From assembly GCA_963817515.1 (NCBI GenBank), contig CAWFPJ010000023.1, positions 62,001 to 126,000 on the forward strand: 64,000 nucleotides of DNA, written 5' to 3'. A model generated the notes under the pieces. That model worked only from the letters and a program-made list of their open reading frames with translations, searched no databases and had not been told where the DNA came from. Origin of the DNA: DATMNI01 sp963817515 (lineage in GTDB: Bacteria; Acidobacteriota; Terriglobia; Bryobacterales; Bryobacteraceae). The stretch's first letter is position 1; the number at the start of each line of letters is the position of its first letter. Below, piece after piece: positions 34,582-43,056 of this stretch. The translations under genes were made by a program, and so were the position numbers.

Positions 34582-35207
34582 GAATTTTGCAGTCCAGTCA
34601 GGATCAACGAATGAGTGAAGGCCAGATCCTCTTCCACGCTCAGATGGGACCAGCCTCGCAGGTGGCGCTCCGCAAAACCGCGGGACAGATCGAAAATCGC
34701 AAACGCGGCTGATTCCACCGCGACCGGACGGATTTCCTTTCGCGCAATCGCCTCTTCCAGACATTGGCGCATGAACTCGAACCCGCGCCAGAAGAGCTTG
34801 TCGATGACTTCCGAAATGAGGACCGCTCGCGAACCGCACCGGCTGAATTCCGCAAAGTAAACCCGGAGAAAGTCCTGATTGTGCTCCATATAGGCACGGC
34901 GCAGGTTCAGGTAGACGGTCAGCCGTTCGGCAAAAGTGGCTACCGCCGACATGCCTTCGATAGTCTTGTTGGTCAGGATCTCCAGATCGCGCGCCAGAAC
35001 GGCAGTGAACACTTCCTCTTTCGATTTGAAGTAGAGATAGATGGTTCCCTTGGCCATTCCCGCCTCTTTGGCAATGTCCTCGACATTGGTGGCCGCATAC
35101 CCCAGGCGGGCGAAGATACGGCAAGCGGCTTCAATCACCTCATGATGACGCCACTCGGAAAGCAGCTCCTTGCGCGTCTTGCGAGGGGGGATTGACTGAT
35201 CAGTCAT
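34578..35207 (-). CDS. TetR-family repressor of the efflux operon
   Basis: A 209-aa TetR regulator. The N-terminal helix-turn-helix is clear (AACRIFARLGYAATNVEDIA, then GMAKGTIYLYFKSKEEVF); the C-terminal ligand domain is typical in length. It is the first gene of the efflux operon. The ATG at 35207 is chosen; a GTG at 35219 is in frame four codons upstream, but the predicted transcript begins about there, and neither has a Shine-Dalgarno site, suggesting weak or leaderless-like initiation. Two dyads overlap the promoter and the start codon, which fits autorepression relieved by a pump substrate. Confidence 0.95.
   Translation of the reverse strand: MTDQSIPPRKTRKELLSEWRHHEVIEAACRIFARLGYAATNVEDIAKEAGMAKGTIYLYFKSKEEVFTAVLARDLEILTNKTIEGMSAVATFAERLTVYLNLRRAYMEHNQDFLRVYFAEFSRCGSRAVLISEVIDKLFWRGFEFMRQCLEEAIARKEIRPVAVESAAFAIFDLSRGFAERHLRGWSHLSVEEDLAFTHSLILTGLQNS
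35193..35206 (-). promoter_or_regulatory. Perfect 14-bp palindrome at the tetR start codon
   Basis: TGACTGATCAGTCA is a perfect palindrome overlapping the first codons of tetR. Its TGAC/GTCA half-sites recur in the dyad at 35212-35227, as expected of tandem TetR operators. The binding protein is inferred to be the product of the same operon. Confidence 0.6.
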
Positions 35208-35211
35208 TTTT

Positions 35212-35227
35212 ATGACCACACAGTCAT
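35212..35227 (-). promoter_or_regulatory. Operator-like dyad ATGAC-N6-GTCAT
   Basis: The dyad spans the predicted transcription start and touches the -10 box of the tetR promoter, a position where a bound repressor would block RNA polymerase. It shares half-sites with the palindrome 5 bp further downstream. Confidence 0.6.
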
Positions 35228-35254
35228 TATAATGAATTGGGTGGCTTGTGTCAA
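35226..35254 (-). promoter_or_regulatory. Perfect sigma-70 consensus promoter of the efflux operon
   Basis: On the minus strand TTGACA (35254-35249) and TATAAT (35231-35226) are separated by exactly 17 bp. Transcription should begin near 35219, about 12 bases before the tetR ATG. An all-consensus promoter next to operator dyads implies strong expression when the repressor leaves. Confidence 0.85.
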
Positions 35255-35350
35255 GCCGTAAGGCCCGATCGGCGGAGAGTCTTTGTAGTCTGGAGAGCCG
35301 CCGTTTCAGCGAGGCTTCACTACCGCATTAAGCGGCGTAAACTTCGCATT

Positions 35351-37474
35351 TCATCGCGAGCGCTGGGACGGCGCCGCCGCCGCACGTGCCCGGCGAATCC
35401 CCAGCTTTTCCATGCGATTCTGCAGCGTACTCCGCTTCAATCCCAGAGGCGCAGCGGCGCCATTGGGCCCGCTGATCACCCAGTCCGAAGCTTCGAGCGC
35501 CTCCAGGATCTGCCGGCGCTCGGACTCTTCCAGGGTCTCGATTTTCCTGGCGGCGGCTGGCCCGGGCTGAGCCTGCAAGTCGTTCAGAGGCACCTTCAAG
35601 ATCGGGCCGGTCGACAGGATCACGGCGCGCTCCACCAGGTTTTGAAGTTCGCGAATGTTCCCCGGCCAGTGGTAGCGCATGAGGACGTTCATGGTTTCGG
35701 TAGGAATGGTATCCACCGTCCTGCTCATGCGGCGCGCGAACTGCTGAACAAAGTGGCGGACCAGAAGCGGGATATCGTCCGGGCGCGCCCGCAGCGGGGG
35801 AACTTCCACCGGAAAAACATTTAAGCGGTAGAAAAGATCGGCGCGAAACTTCTGGTCCTCCACCATAGCCCCCAGATCGCGATTTGTCGCCGCGATCAGG
35901 CGCGCGTCCGTGCGCAGCGTGCGTGAGCTTCCTAGCCGTTCAAATTCCCGTTCCTGCAAGACGCGAAGCAGCTTTGGCTGCAGTTCCAGCGGGATCTCCC
36001 CGATTTCGTCCAGAAACACCGTCCCGCGACTGGCCAGTTCAAAGCGTCCGATGCGCTGGGCGACGGCGCCCGTGAAGGCGCCCTTTTCATGCCCGAACAT
36101 CTCGCTCTCAAGCAACCCAGTGGGGATCGCAGCGCAATTCAGCTTGACGAAAGAACTTTTGCCGCGAGCGCTCAGATTGTGGATCGCGCGTGCGATCAGC
36201 TCCTTCCCGGTTCCCGTCTCGCCGTAGATCAGCACTGTGGAATCGGTCGGCGCTACGGTCTCAATCTCCTTCAGCACACTGCGCAGCGCCGGGCTTCGGC
36301 CGACAATCTCCTCGAAGTTCAACTCGCTGCGGATTTCATCTTCCAGGTAAACGTTTTCCTGCGCCAGCCGGTCCTTCAACTCGGCGATTTCCTGATATGC
36401 AAGGGCGTTCTCTACGGCGATCGCCACCTGGTTGGCAACCAGACTCAGAAAATCCAGGTCCCGCGGTGAAAACGGAACCGGGGCCAATCGGGCAAGGCTC
36501 AACAGACCCAGAGTTCGGTTTCGGCTGATGAGCGGGACGTGACACAGCGACTGCAGTCCTTCGGCTTCCGCCAATGGGTCGATGCGATCCGGCCCGCAGC
36601 ACAGGACACTTACCGGCTGGCCGGTTCGAAACGCCCGGGCACCAGGCGAATCTTCATTGGCGGGAATCAGTATCTCCTCGCGAATGAGCCCCTTGCTTTT
36701 GGGGAAATCAAAGGCATAGACCCGCAAGTGCCCGCTGTCGGAGTCCGGCAAAGCAACGCCTACACCATCACACTGCATGACTGAACGAAGGCTGGCCGAG
36801 ATGGCCCTCAGAAGTCCACGCAGCTCCAGGTTTGAAACGATGGAGTTGTTCACCTCGAGAAGCAGTTTCAGACGCTCGTTCTTGCGCTGGAGCGCGGTCT
36901 GCGCGGCTTGGGAGGCCTGGAAATTCAGCGCATCGTCGATGGCCAGGGCCGCCTGGTCGGCAACCAGCGAGAGAAAACGCACCTCTTCCTCAGAGTAGGA
37001 ATCGGCACTCTTGCTGGCGACGGCGATGCTGCCAATGCGCCGGTGGACAGTGGTCAGGGGAAGAGCGCATAGCGATTGAAATCCCTTCTCCGTGAGAAAT
37101 GCAATCATGCGTGGGAAGCGGGTTTCCTGGTTAAGCGAGGGAATCACCAGCGGCTCCTGGCGTTCATAGACCCACTTGGTGATGGTTTCGTCGGCGGGAA
37201 TGTCGGGCGGCGAAACAGGACCCTGATGGCTGCAGACTTCGCAGGCGCTCCACAGGATTTCATTGGACGCTTCGTCGTACTGTGCGACCACGATGCCGTC
37301 AAACTGCACGACGCTGCGCAGTTCCGTCGCCATGGCGCGGAAGAGCTCTTTAGGTTCGCGGTGCGCGCCAATCGCCTGGGATACGCGGATCAACGCTTCG
37401 TAACGTTCGGACAACAAGAACCCTGACGGCGGCCCAGAAATCGAGGGCTTGTAGATACTCGGAGTTGCTACCAT
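35351..37474 (-). CDS. GAF-domain sigma-54-dependent transcriptional activator
   Basis: A 707-aa enhancer-binding protein of the FhlA/NorR-like type. Two GAF domains (about residues 20-190 and 215-365) take the sensory role. The AAA+ domain has Walker A GETGTGKE, the sigma-54-contacting loop GAFTGA, and DEIGEIPLELQPKLLRVLQ. A Fis-type helix-turn-helix closes the chain (LGLKRSTLQNRMEKLGI). The start at 37474 is supported by GAGGGG just upstream; a GTG or ATG earlier in the frame lacks this. GAF1 has Cys residues (CEVCSHQ), but a redox role is only a guess. No -24/-12 promoter was found beside it. Confidence 0.95.
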   Translation of the reverse strand: MVATPSIYKPSISGPPSGFLLSERYEALIRVSQAIGAHREPKELFRAMATELRSVVQFDGIVVAQYDEASNEILWSACEVCSHQGPVSPPDIPADETITKWVYERQEPLVIPSLNQETRFPRMIAFLTEKGFQSLCALPLTTVHRRIGSIAVASKSADSYSEEEVRFLSLVADQAALAIDDALNFQASQAAQTALQRKNERLKLLLEVNNSIVSNLELRGLLRAISASLRSVMQCDGVGVALPDSDSGHLRVYAFDFPKSKGLIREEILIPANEDSPGARAFRTGQPVSVLCCGPDRIDPLAEAEGLQSLCHVPLISRNRTLGLLSLARLAPVPFSPRDLDFLSLVANQVAIAVENALAYQEIAELKDRLAQENVYLEDEIRSELNFEEIVGRSPALRSVLKEIETVAPTDSTVLIYGETGTGKELIARAIHNLSARGKSSFVKLNCAAIPTGLLESEMFGHEKGAFTGAVAQRIGRFELASRGTVFLDEIGEIPLELQPKLLRVLQEREFERLGSSRTLRTDARLIAATNRDLGAMVEDQKFRADLFYRLNVFPVEVPPLRARPDDIPLLVRHFVQQFARRMSRTVDTIPTETMNVLMRYHWPGNIRELQNLVERAVILSTGPILKVPLNDLQAQPGPAAARKIETLEESERRQILEALEASDWVISGPNGAAAPLGLKRSTLQNRMEKLGIRRARAAAAPSQRSR

Positions 37475-37685
37475 CGTCCCCTCTTCCCAGTTGATGCAAG
37501 AGCGCCCTGCGACGATGCACAAACCGGAAATCGTTTCCGAGCAGCATTCCCGGAGCCAGCTGCGCGAACGTTCTATGTGCCTGAATCAAATTAGTTTCAT
37601 GGACTTCACCACTGACCGTAATGGAGCGCCGAGCAATCGCCCGCCCTGCTTGCGGGCAATGGCTCGGCCTCCTGAGCAGGTTCAC

Positions 37686-38282
37686 TTAAAACCTGTAGCC
37701 AAATCCGATGGAAGGCTCGGCGCGGTGGGTTACGCGATCCGTGCCGACCGCCGGGGCCAGGTCGAAAGTCGGACTGTTGTACACCAAGCCGCGATACTCG
37801 GCCCGAAGGAAGATGCGTTTGGTGATGCTGAAGTCGGCTCCACCGCCGTACACGAACGCAGCTCGGGCCTGTGTCGTGGCGCCGGGCGAATCTTTCGGAT
37901 CGAACACCAGGCCGCCGACGCCGGCTTCAACGAACGGCGTGAAGTGCCGCAGAGCATGGCGATAGACATAAGCCGCGGTCACTTCATGCTGGTTTGACTT
38001 CACTCCCAGCGGGCCGGCCGCCAATCCATAAGTCTGCGTGTTGAGCGAATAACCGTAATTCACTTCCACGCCGTGGCTTTTCGAGAAGAAGAAACGATAG
38101 CTGCCCAACACGCCACCGCTATTGGTAGCGCCCTGCTGCACTCCGTTGTCGGTCGTACTGCTCACGAAGCTCCCGAAGGCCTGAACGGTGACCTCGGACC
38201 GGCCGACTTCCTGGGAAAAACCCGGCAGCGCTACCAGCAGTCCTCCCAAGAGAATCGTCGCGAAACTAGTTGTCCTGAACAT
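37686..38282 (-). CDS. Outer-membrane beta-barrel protein
   Basis: A 198-aa small barrel. A signal peptide (residues 1-23, ending in PGFSQ) is followed by alternating amphipathic strands such as YRFFFSKSHGVEVNYGYSL, and the last strand ends SIGFGYRF with a C-terminal Phe, the barrel-assembly signal. It resembles the OmpA/OmpW-like eight-stranded porin group; no peptidoglycan-binding domain is present. GGGAG lies about ten bases before the ATG. It is 211 bp upstream of the end of the GAF activator gene on the same strand; a regulatory link is not shown. Confidence 0.85.
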   Translation of the reverse strand: MFRTTSFATILLGGLLVALPGFSQEVGRSEVTVQAFGSFVSSTTDNGVQQGATNSGGVLGSYRFFFSKSHGVEVNYGYSLNTQTYGLAAGPLGVKSNQHEVTAAYVYRHALRHFTPFVEAGVGGLVFDPKDSPGATTQARAAFVYGGGADFSITKRIFLRAEYRGLVYNSPTFDLAPAVGTDRVTHRAEPSIGFGYRF

Positions 38283-38600
38283 TATTTTAACTCCCTATTC
38301 CTTGAAGTGGGTTGCCGCGACCTTTGTAGGCCGCTCGCTAACCCCGCGACCTATGAAGGCAACTAACAGGCCAAATGCAATGGAATAATTGCCTTCACAG
38401 AAAAACACCACTTACCAACCACTGAGTCACTCGACAGCGTGGATCTGCCTGCCGAAAATCTGGCGAATGCCGGCATCCCGGCACCGCCGCCGCTCTCTCA
38501 CGGTAGCGGCTGTGTTTATGGAGCCGCCGCGCGCAAGTAAGTGGTCAAGCCAGGCTAGAGGGACAGTGTGATGAATGGGGATAGGCTTTAGGGGAAAGGC
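38283..38600. other. Region without a recognised gene (318 bp)
   Basis: No supported reading frame. It separates the start of the beta-barrel gene from the stop of the 42-aa membrane protein, both on the minus strand. It probably holds the barrel gene's promoter, which I could not delimit. Confidence 0.5.
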
Positions 38601-38729
38601 TCAGGGGAGAGGCAGAGTGAGCCATGAGTCGAGGTAGTAAATAAGAAGGCCGCCCACGGTGGCCGCCAAAGTAACGGCAGCCCAAAGCAGCGCGGCAACC
38701 ACACGATGCCTGCGAAGCCAGCTCTGCAT
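38601..38729 (-). CDS. 42-aa single-span membrane protein
   Basis: A very small protein with a basic N-terminus (MQSWLRRHR), one clear membrane helix (VVAALLWAAVTLAATVGGLL) and a short tail, YYLDSWLTLPLP. The basic N-terminus predicts N-in topology. GGAGG ends five bases before the ATG, and the ATG directly abuts the TAG stop of the preceding 58-aa gene, so translation is very likely coupled. It is the last gene of a three-gene set with a STAS protein. I recognise no family. Strong ribosome site, coupling and a clean helix argue for a real gene despite the size. Confidence 0.65.
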   Translation of the reverse strand: MQSWLRRHRVVAALLWAAVTLAATVGGLLIYYLDSWLTLPLP

Positions 38730-38906
38730 CTACCCCTCCGCACTGTTCAGCGCCGGCCTGTTATCCCGAGTAACATCGGCGCGGTTCATGAATATAGAAA
38801 GGTTATCGACTAAGTCTCGGGACTTACGCACGACCGCAACAGTTTCGGCGTCGAGCCACAATTCGCCTTGGTTGAAACCGGTGCGGCATCGCGTTAGTGT
38901 TGGCAT
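38730..38906 (-). CDS. 58-aa hypothetical protein between STAS and membrane genes
   Basis: A soluble, charged small protein (MPTLTRCRTG at the start, a central helix-like ETVAVVRKSRDLVDNLSIF, Asn/Asp-rich tail). Its ATG lies within the last codons of the STAS gene (13-bp overlap), with GGAG eight bases upstream. Its stop touches the start of the 42-aa membrane protein gene. I recognise no family. The gene order suggests that it works with the STAS protein. Confidence 0.6.
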   Translation of the reverse strand: MPTLTRCRTGFNQGELWLDAETVAVVRKSRDLVDNLSIFMNRADVTRDNRPALNSAEG

Positions 38907-39181
38907 TCCGGCGGCTCCATAACCTGTTCGAGAATGTCTTGAATAGCGAGGCCCGCCCGGAGGAATCCGACGCCATTGCCGTGCATCAACAGCAGCAGGT
39001 GCCGGCCGGCCCGGTCGACGCAAGTGACGCCCTTCAGGTCAACCGAGATCTTCCGGTTCGGCTGGTTCGCGCGAGCAGCCTGCCAGCAGTTTTCGAGCTC
39101 GGGCACAAAGGCCCCGGCCAATCGCCCTTCGACTTGCAGTATCAACTGGTCGTCGAATTCTTTCACTTGAATTCTCATCAT
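38894..39181 (-). CDS. STAS-domain protein (anti-sigma-factor-antagonist-like)
   Basis: A 95-aa STAS fold: MRIQVKEFDDQLILQVEGRL starts with the family beta strands, followed by ISVDLKGVTCVDRAGRHLLL, the loop that in SpoIIAA carries the phosphorylated Ser. Here that place reads DRAG with no Ser/Thr, so classic phosphorylation control is unlikely. The start is ambiguous: ATG ATG at 39181, or an ATG at 39253, none with a good ribosome site. No anti-sigma kinase is nearby. Two tiny coupled genes follow. Confidence 0.75.
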   Translation of the reverse strand: MMRIQVKEFDDQLILQVEGRLAGAFVPELENCWQAARANQPNRKISVDLKGVTCVDRAGRHLLLLMHGNGVGFLRAGLAIQDILEQVMEPPECQH

Positions 39182-39551
39182 TGGTTTACGGACATCGTCC
39201 CAATTCTGTTGGACGGCGCCGCCTCTAAACCCAGGTTGCTCATGCCCAAACATGAAAGAGCAAGCGCTGCGCCAACTGCAAAACCCCAGGGAAGTGATTG
39301 AAACGCATCAGCCTACCTCCAAGGCAGGGGGTGAGCCCGCCTGGCCCGGTACCGAAATACCGGCACTTACCAAACGGCTGGCACTCTACGCTGTCACTGC
39401 CAACCGCCGCCGAGAGACTGAGGGCCAAACGGGAAAAGGTATTCTCAATATGGTTGGTAGTGGCACTGGGGCTCCTGTAAACTGGTTTCCCGTCGGCATA
39501 TTTTAATGCCCGAATTAAGGTTGAGTGGAATCGGGCCAGGAGCGACTCGTA

Positions 39552-41210
39552 ATGCTATCCATATGCAACGGACGAATCCTGTTGGCGATTACGCTCGGGG
39601 CATCGATCACCGCCTGGAGCCAGGGCGGCAACGGGCGGGCGGGCCGGGCCGCCGCCTCGGCGCAACAGGCGCCCACACCCGCAACTGCACCTGCCGGCGC
39701 GACTGGCCGGGCCGGACGCGCCGGAGACGCAGGCGGCGCAGCCACCGGGTTTTTCAACTACGATACGACGGCCGTCTCCGGACCGGCGATTCCCGATGCT
39801 CAGCCCGCCGAAACTCACCAGAAGCTATCGCTCAATGGGGGAGCGTTCGCCTACACGGCCCGGGCCGGCTACCTGCCCCTGCGCAACGCGACTACCGGAC
39901 AATCCGAAGCTCATCTGTTTTACACCTGCTACGCCAAAGATGGCGCAACCGACGCCTCGGCGCGTCCGCTATTGTTTTTCCTGGGTGGCGCGCCGGGTGT
40001 GGCAACCACCTGGCAGGAGTTTGGCGGTTTGGGCCCGAAGCGCATGAAGTGGGCGAATGACGGTACCGCCGGGCTGCCGCCCTATGGTTGGGAGGACAAT
40101 CCGCATACTCTGCTCGGGCAGGCGGATCTGGTTTTTGTAAATCCCGTGGGCACCGCATTTAGCCGCGCCGACCAACCGGGCCGCGCCCCGAGTTTTTGGA
40201 ATACGGCCGCCGACATCGCTTCATTGGGAGAGTTCGTACGCAGTTTCATCAATACGAACAGTCGCCGGAATTCACCGCTCTTCCTGGCGGGAGAGGATTT
40301 TGGCACGGCGCGGGTGGCGGGTTTGGCCGCCTATCTCAAGGAGCACCAGATCCCCGTTCATGGCGTGGTCCTGCTATCGATGACGATGAGCGCCGATTCT
40401 CTCGCCGGCGACGCGCAATACATCACGTTGCTGCCGAGCCTGATCATGGCTGCCTGGCACCACAAGAAACTGTCACCGGAATTGAGCGCCATGAGTGCCG
40501 AGCAGATCTCCGGACAGGCACGCCAGTTTGCGTCGCGGGAGTATCTGCACGCGCTCTATAAGGGCGACCGCATGTCGCCGGACGAACGCACCAAGGTAAT
40601 CGCCAACCTGTCGCGGCTGACCGGGCTCTCCAAGGCCTTCCTCGTAAATAACAATTTGCGTATCACCCTGGACCGGTTTAGCGCCGAGCTGATGCACGAC
40701 CAGCACCGTGGACTGGCTAGCTCGGATGCGCGGGTGAGCGGCTTCATGCCGCCCGCGAGCGGCGGGCGCGGTGGCGGCGCCGTGAGCACGCCGATCGATT
40801 ACGCTCTGTACAATCGTGCTGGCGGCTTCCAGGCGGCCTACGAGGCTTACCTGCGGGGCGAACTCGCCTTCAACGGCAACAGCAACGGAATCTTCTACCT
40901 TTCGAGCGGCGGCGTTGGCGCGTTCGCCTCCACGGGGAACGACGACGTGACGCTGGCCGGCGCGTTCGCCCGCAACCCGAACCTGCGTCTCTTGGTATGC
41001 GTCAACTACTTCGATCTCAATTCCCCGTTCTATGCGGCCGAGTTTACTCTGGCACATCTCAACGTGTCGCCGGAGGTTCGCGCCCACAACATCACCGTCA
41101 GTCATTTCGAGGCCGGGCAGATGACCTACGCCGATAACAGGGCGCTGGGCAAACTTCACACCGACCTGGCCAGGTTCGTCAACGAAGCCATCTCACCGGC
41201 GCGCAAATAG
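39552..41210 (+). CDS. S10 serine carboxypeptidase-like pseudoenzyme
   Basis: A 552-aa exported protein (signal peptide 1-25, then a Gly/Ala-rich linker to ~70) with the whole S10 alpha/beta-hydrolase fold, aligned end to end with the paralogue downstream. The nucleophile motif GESYG is here GEDFGT, with Asp (residue 249) for Ser; the triad His is replaced by Gln (523, in FEAGQMTY). The triad Asp remains in NYFDLNSPF. It should therefore be inactive as a peptidase. The frame is intact and the fold conserved, so it is probably kept for binding or for partnering the active copy 24 bp downstream. CAGGAG precedes the ATG by nine bases. Confidence 0.88.
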   Translation: MLSICNGRILLAITLGASITAWSQGGNGRAGRAAASAQQAPTPATAPAGATGRAGRAGDAGGAATGFFNYDTTAVSGPAIPDAQPAETHQKLSLNGGAFAYTARAGYLPLRNATTGQSEAHLFYTCYAKDGATDASARPLLFFLGGAPGVATTWQEFGGLGPKRMKWANDGTAGLPPYGWEDNPHTLLGQADLVFVNPVGTAFSRADQPGRAPSFWNTAADIASLGEFVRSFINTNSRRNSPLFLAGEDFGTARVAGLAAYLKEHQIPVHGVVLLSMTMSADSLAGDAQYITLLPSLIMAAWHHKKLSPELSAMSAEQISGQARQFASREYLHALYKGDRMSPDERTKVIANLSRLTGLSKAFLVNNNLRITLDRFSAELMHDQHRGLASSDARVSGFMPPASGGRGGGAVSTPIDYALYNRAGGFQAAYEAYLRGELAFNGNSNGIFYLSSGGVGAFASTGNDDVTLAGAFARNPNLRLLVCVNYFDLNSPFYAAEFTLAHLNVSPEVRAHNITVSHFEAGQMTYADNRALGKLHTDLARFVNEAISPARK

Positions 41211-41234
41211 GCAGCGCAACCAGGGAGCAATGCC

Positions 41235-42782
41235 ATGAGAGTTTACTTGCGATTCCAATACGCGCTTTCCATTTTCGTCATCCTGATCGCCGCCACGGGT
41301 GTGGAAGCTCTCGCACAGGGCCCCGGACGCGGCGCTGTAGGCGGCACCAACGGCTTCTATCGGTTCAATTACAGCCTGGACGAGATGCAGCCCATCAGCT
41401 ACCCGGCACAGCCAATCGCGACGCAGCATCAGATTACGCTGCACAATGAGACCATTCAGTACACGGCCCGGGTTGGATTCATACCCATCCGCCACGCCAC
41501 CACCGGTGTATCCCAAGGGCATCTGTTCTACACCTACTATTCCAAGAACGGCACCAACGATAAATCCAAGCGGCCGGTCTGGTTTCTGTTCAATGGCGGA
41601 CCCGGTGCGGCCACCATCTGGCTCCACATGGGCGCCTTCGGTCCCAAAATGGTGAAGATGCAGCCGAACGGCCTGGCGACGCCTCCGCCGTACACCTACG
41701 TCGACAATCCCAACTGCCTGCTGGACACCGGCGATCTGGTTTTCATCGACGCTATGGGCACGGGGTTCAGCCGGCCGGACAAGCCCGGTTATGGCCCTTA
41801 CTTTGGGGGCGTGGAGAACGATCTGGCCGCATTTGGCGAATTCATTCGAAGCTTCCTGAACGAATACAACCTCTGGGGCTCGCCGCTCTTTGTCGGCGGC
41901 GAAAGCTACGGCACCACGCGCGCGGCAGGGCTGGCCGGTTACCTGACGGATCGGGACATTCCGATTAACGGCGTGATGCTGCTCTCGGCGGTGATCGATT
42001 CCAACGCTGCCGCGGGCGAACAACGCCAGCTCAGCACCCTTCCCACCGAGATCATGACCGCGCATTTTCACAAGAAACTGGCGCCGGATCTGCAGAAGCT
42101 CACGGTGGAACAGATTGCGAAGGAGGCGCGCGAATTTGCCTCGGGCGAATACCTGGAGTATCTGTTCGACGGTGCCCGTACGACGCAAGCCCAGCGCGAG
42201 AAGGTACTGGCTAACATGGCGCGATACACGGGCCTCTCCAAGACCTTTATCGATTCCCTCGACCTTCGTGTGCCACTGGGGCCCTTTAGCACGGAACTGC
42301 TGCGCGACCGGCACCTGATGACGTCACGCCTGGATTCGCGCTTTGCAGGCTACCAAATGGATGCGGGCGCCAACAATACGAGCTTCGATTACAGCAATTC
42401 CAACATCGAGAACTGTTTCCTCACCGCCTTTGAGGCCTACGTCCGCAACGAACTCAACTATAGGAATGACAACCTCTATTACGTCTCGGGGAACGCGCCA
42501 CCGTGGTCCGGCGAGTACAATACGGTAGTCAATCTGGAGAACGGGTTCGCCAAGAATCCGCACATGCATCTCTTCGTGGGATTTGGCTATTACGATTTCG
42601 CCTGCCCCTTCTACCCCGTGGAGTGGACTCTCGCCCACCTGAAGGTCTCGGACGACATCAAGAAGAACAACATTTCCCTGGGCTACTACGAGGCGGGCCA
42701 CATGGTCTACATCGACCGTCCCTCGGCGGACAAGTATCACGCCGATCTAGAGAAGTTCGTACGGGCCTCATTGCCAAGGTGA
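41235..42782 (+). CDS. S10 family serine carboxypeptidase, active-site intact
   Basis: A 515-aa exported peptidase. The signal peptide covers residues 1-28 (YALSIFVILIAATGVEALAQ). The oxyanion region is LFNGGPGAATIW, the nucleophile is Ser224 in GGESYGTTRAAG, the Asp is in GYYDFACPF, and the His is 489 in YEAGHMVY. S10 enzymes remove C-terminal residues from peptides; this bacterial branch is secreted or periplasmic. AGGGAG lies seven bases before the ATG. It follows a catalytically dead paralogue on the same strand, most likely in one transcript after a tandem duplication. Confidence 0.93.
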   Translation: MRVYLRFQYALSIFVILIAATGVEALAQGPGRGAVGGTNGFYRFNYSLDEMQPISYPAQPIATQHQITLHNETIQYTARVGFIPIRHATTGVSQGHLFYTYYSKNGTNDKSKRPVWFLFNGGPGAATIWLHMGAFGPKMVKMQPNGLATPPPYTYVDNPNCLLDTGDLVFIDAMGTGFSRPDKPGYGPYFGGVENDLAAFGEFIRSFLNEYNLWGSPLFVGGESYGTTRAAGLAGYLTDRDIPINGVMLLSAVIDSNAAAGEQRQLSTLPTEIMTAHFHKKLAPDLQKLTVEQIAKEAREFASGEYLEYLFDGARTTQAQREKVLANMARYTGLSKTFIDSLDLRVPLGPFSTELLRDRHLMTSRLDSRFAGYQMDAGANNTSFDYSNSNIENCFLTAFEAYVRNELNYRNDNLYYVSGNAPPWSGEYNTVVNLENGFAKNPHMHLFVGFGYYDFACPFYPVEWTLAHLKVSDDIKKNNISLGYYEAGHMVYIDRPSADKYHADLEKFVRASLPR

Positions 42783-43056
42783 GCGATAGCCTGATCTGGT
42801 GAACTTCTTGGGTGCTCTCACACGATCGATCTTTGCCGCGGGTCATTATGATCATCAGGCCGAATGTCGCAGCCCTCGTAGAACGCGCCAGGTGGAGATC
42901 CTTCAGTGAGACCAGCGTGCGCAAGTAAATCGTACGCACGAGGAAACCGCCTGCGCAAGCCTGAAGGACCTTCCTTGCAAATCACGTCAAGACCATGGTG
43001 TCGATCGACTTCTTGACGGTGCCCCGGACAGGTTCCGGATCGGTTACGCTTGGACC

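Noticed and set aside
33034..35124. A 696-residue minus-strand frame longer than the outer-membrane factor
   Set aside because: Its first 181 residues are an alternative reading of the tetR gene; the real protein starts at the ATG overlapping the tetR stop, where a signal peptide begins.
39254..39551. Overlapping short frames on both strands between the STAS and S10 genes
   Set aside because: No ribosome sites or families; a 6-bp CCGGTA/TACCGG hairpin there is too small to call a terminator.
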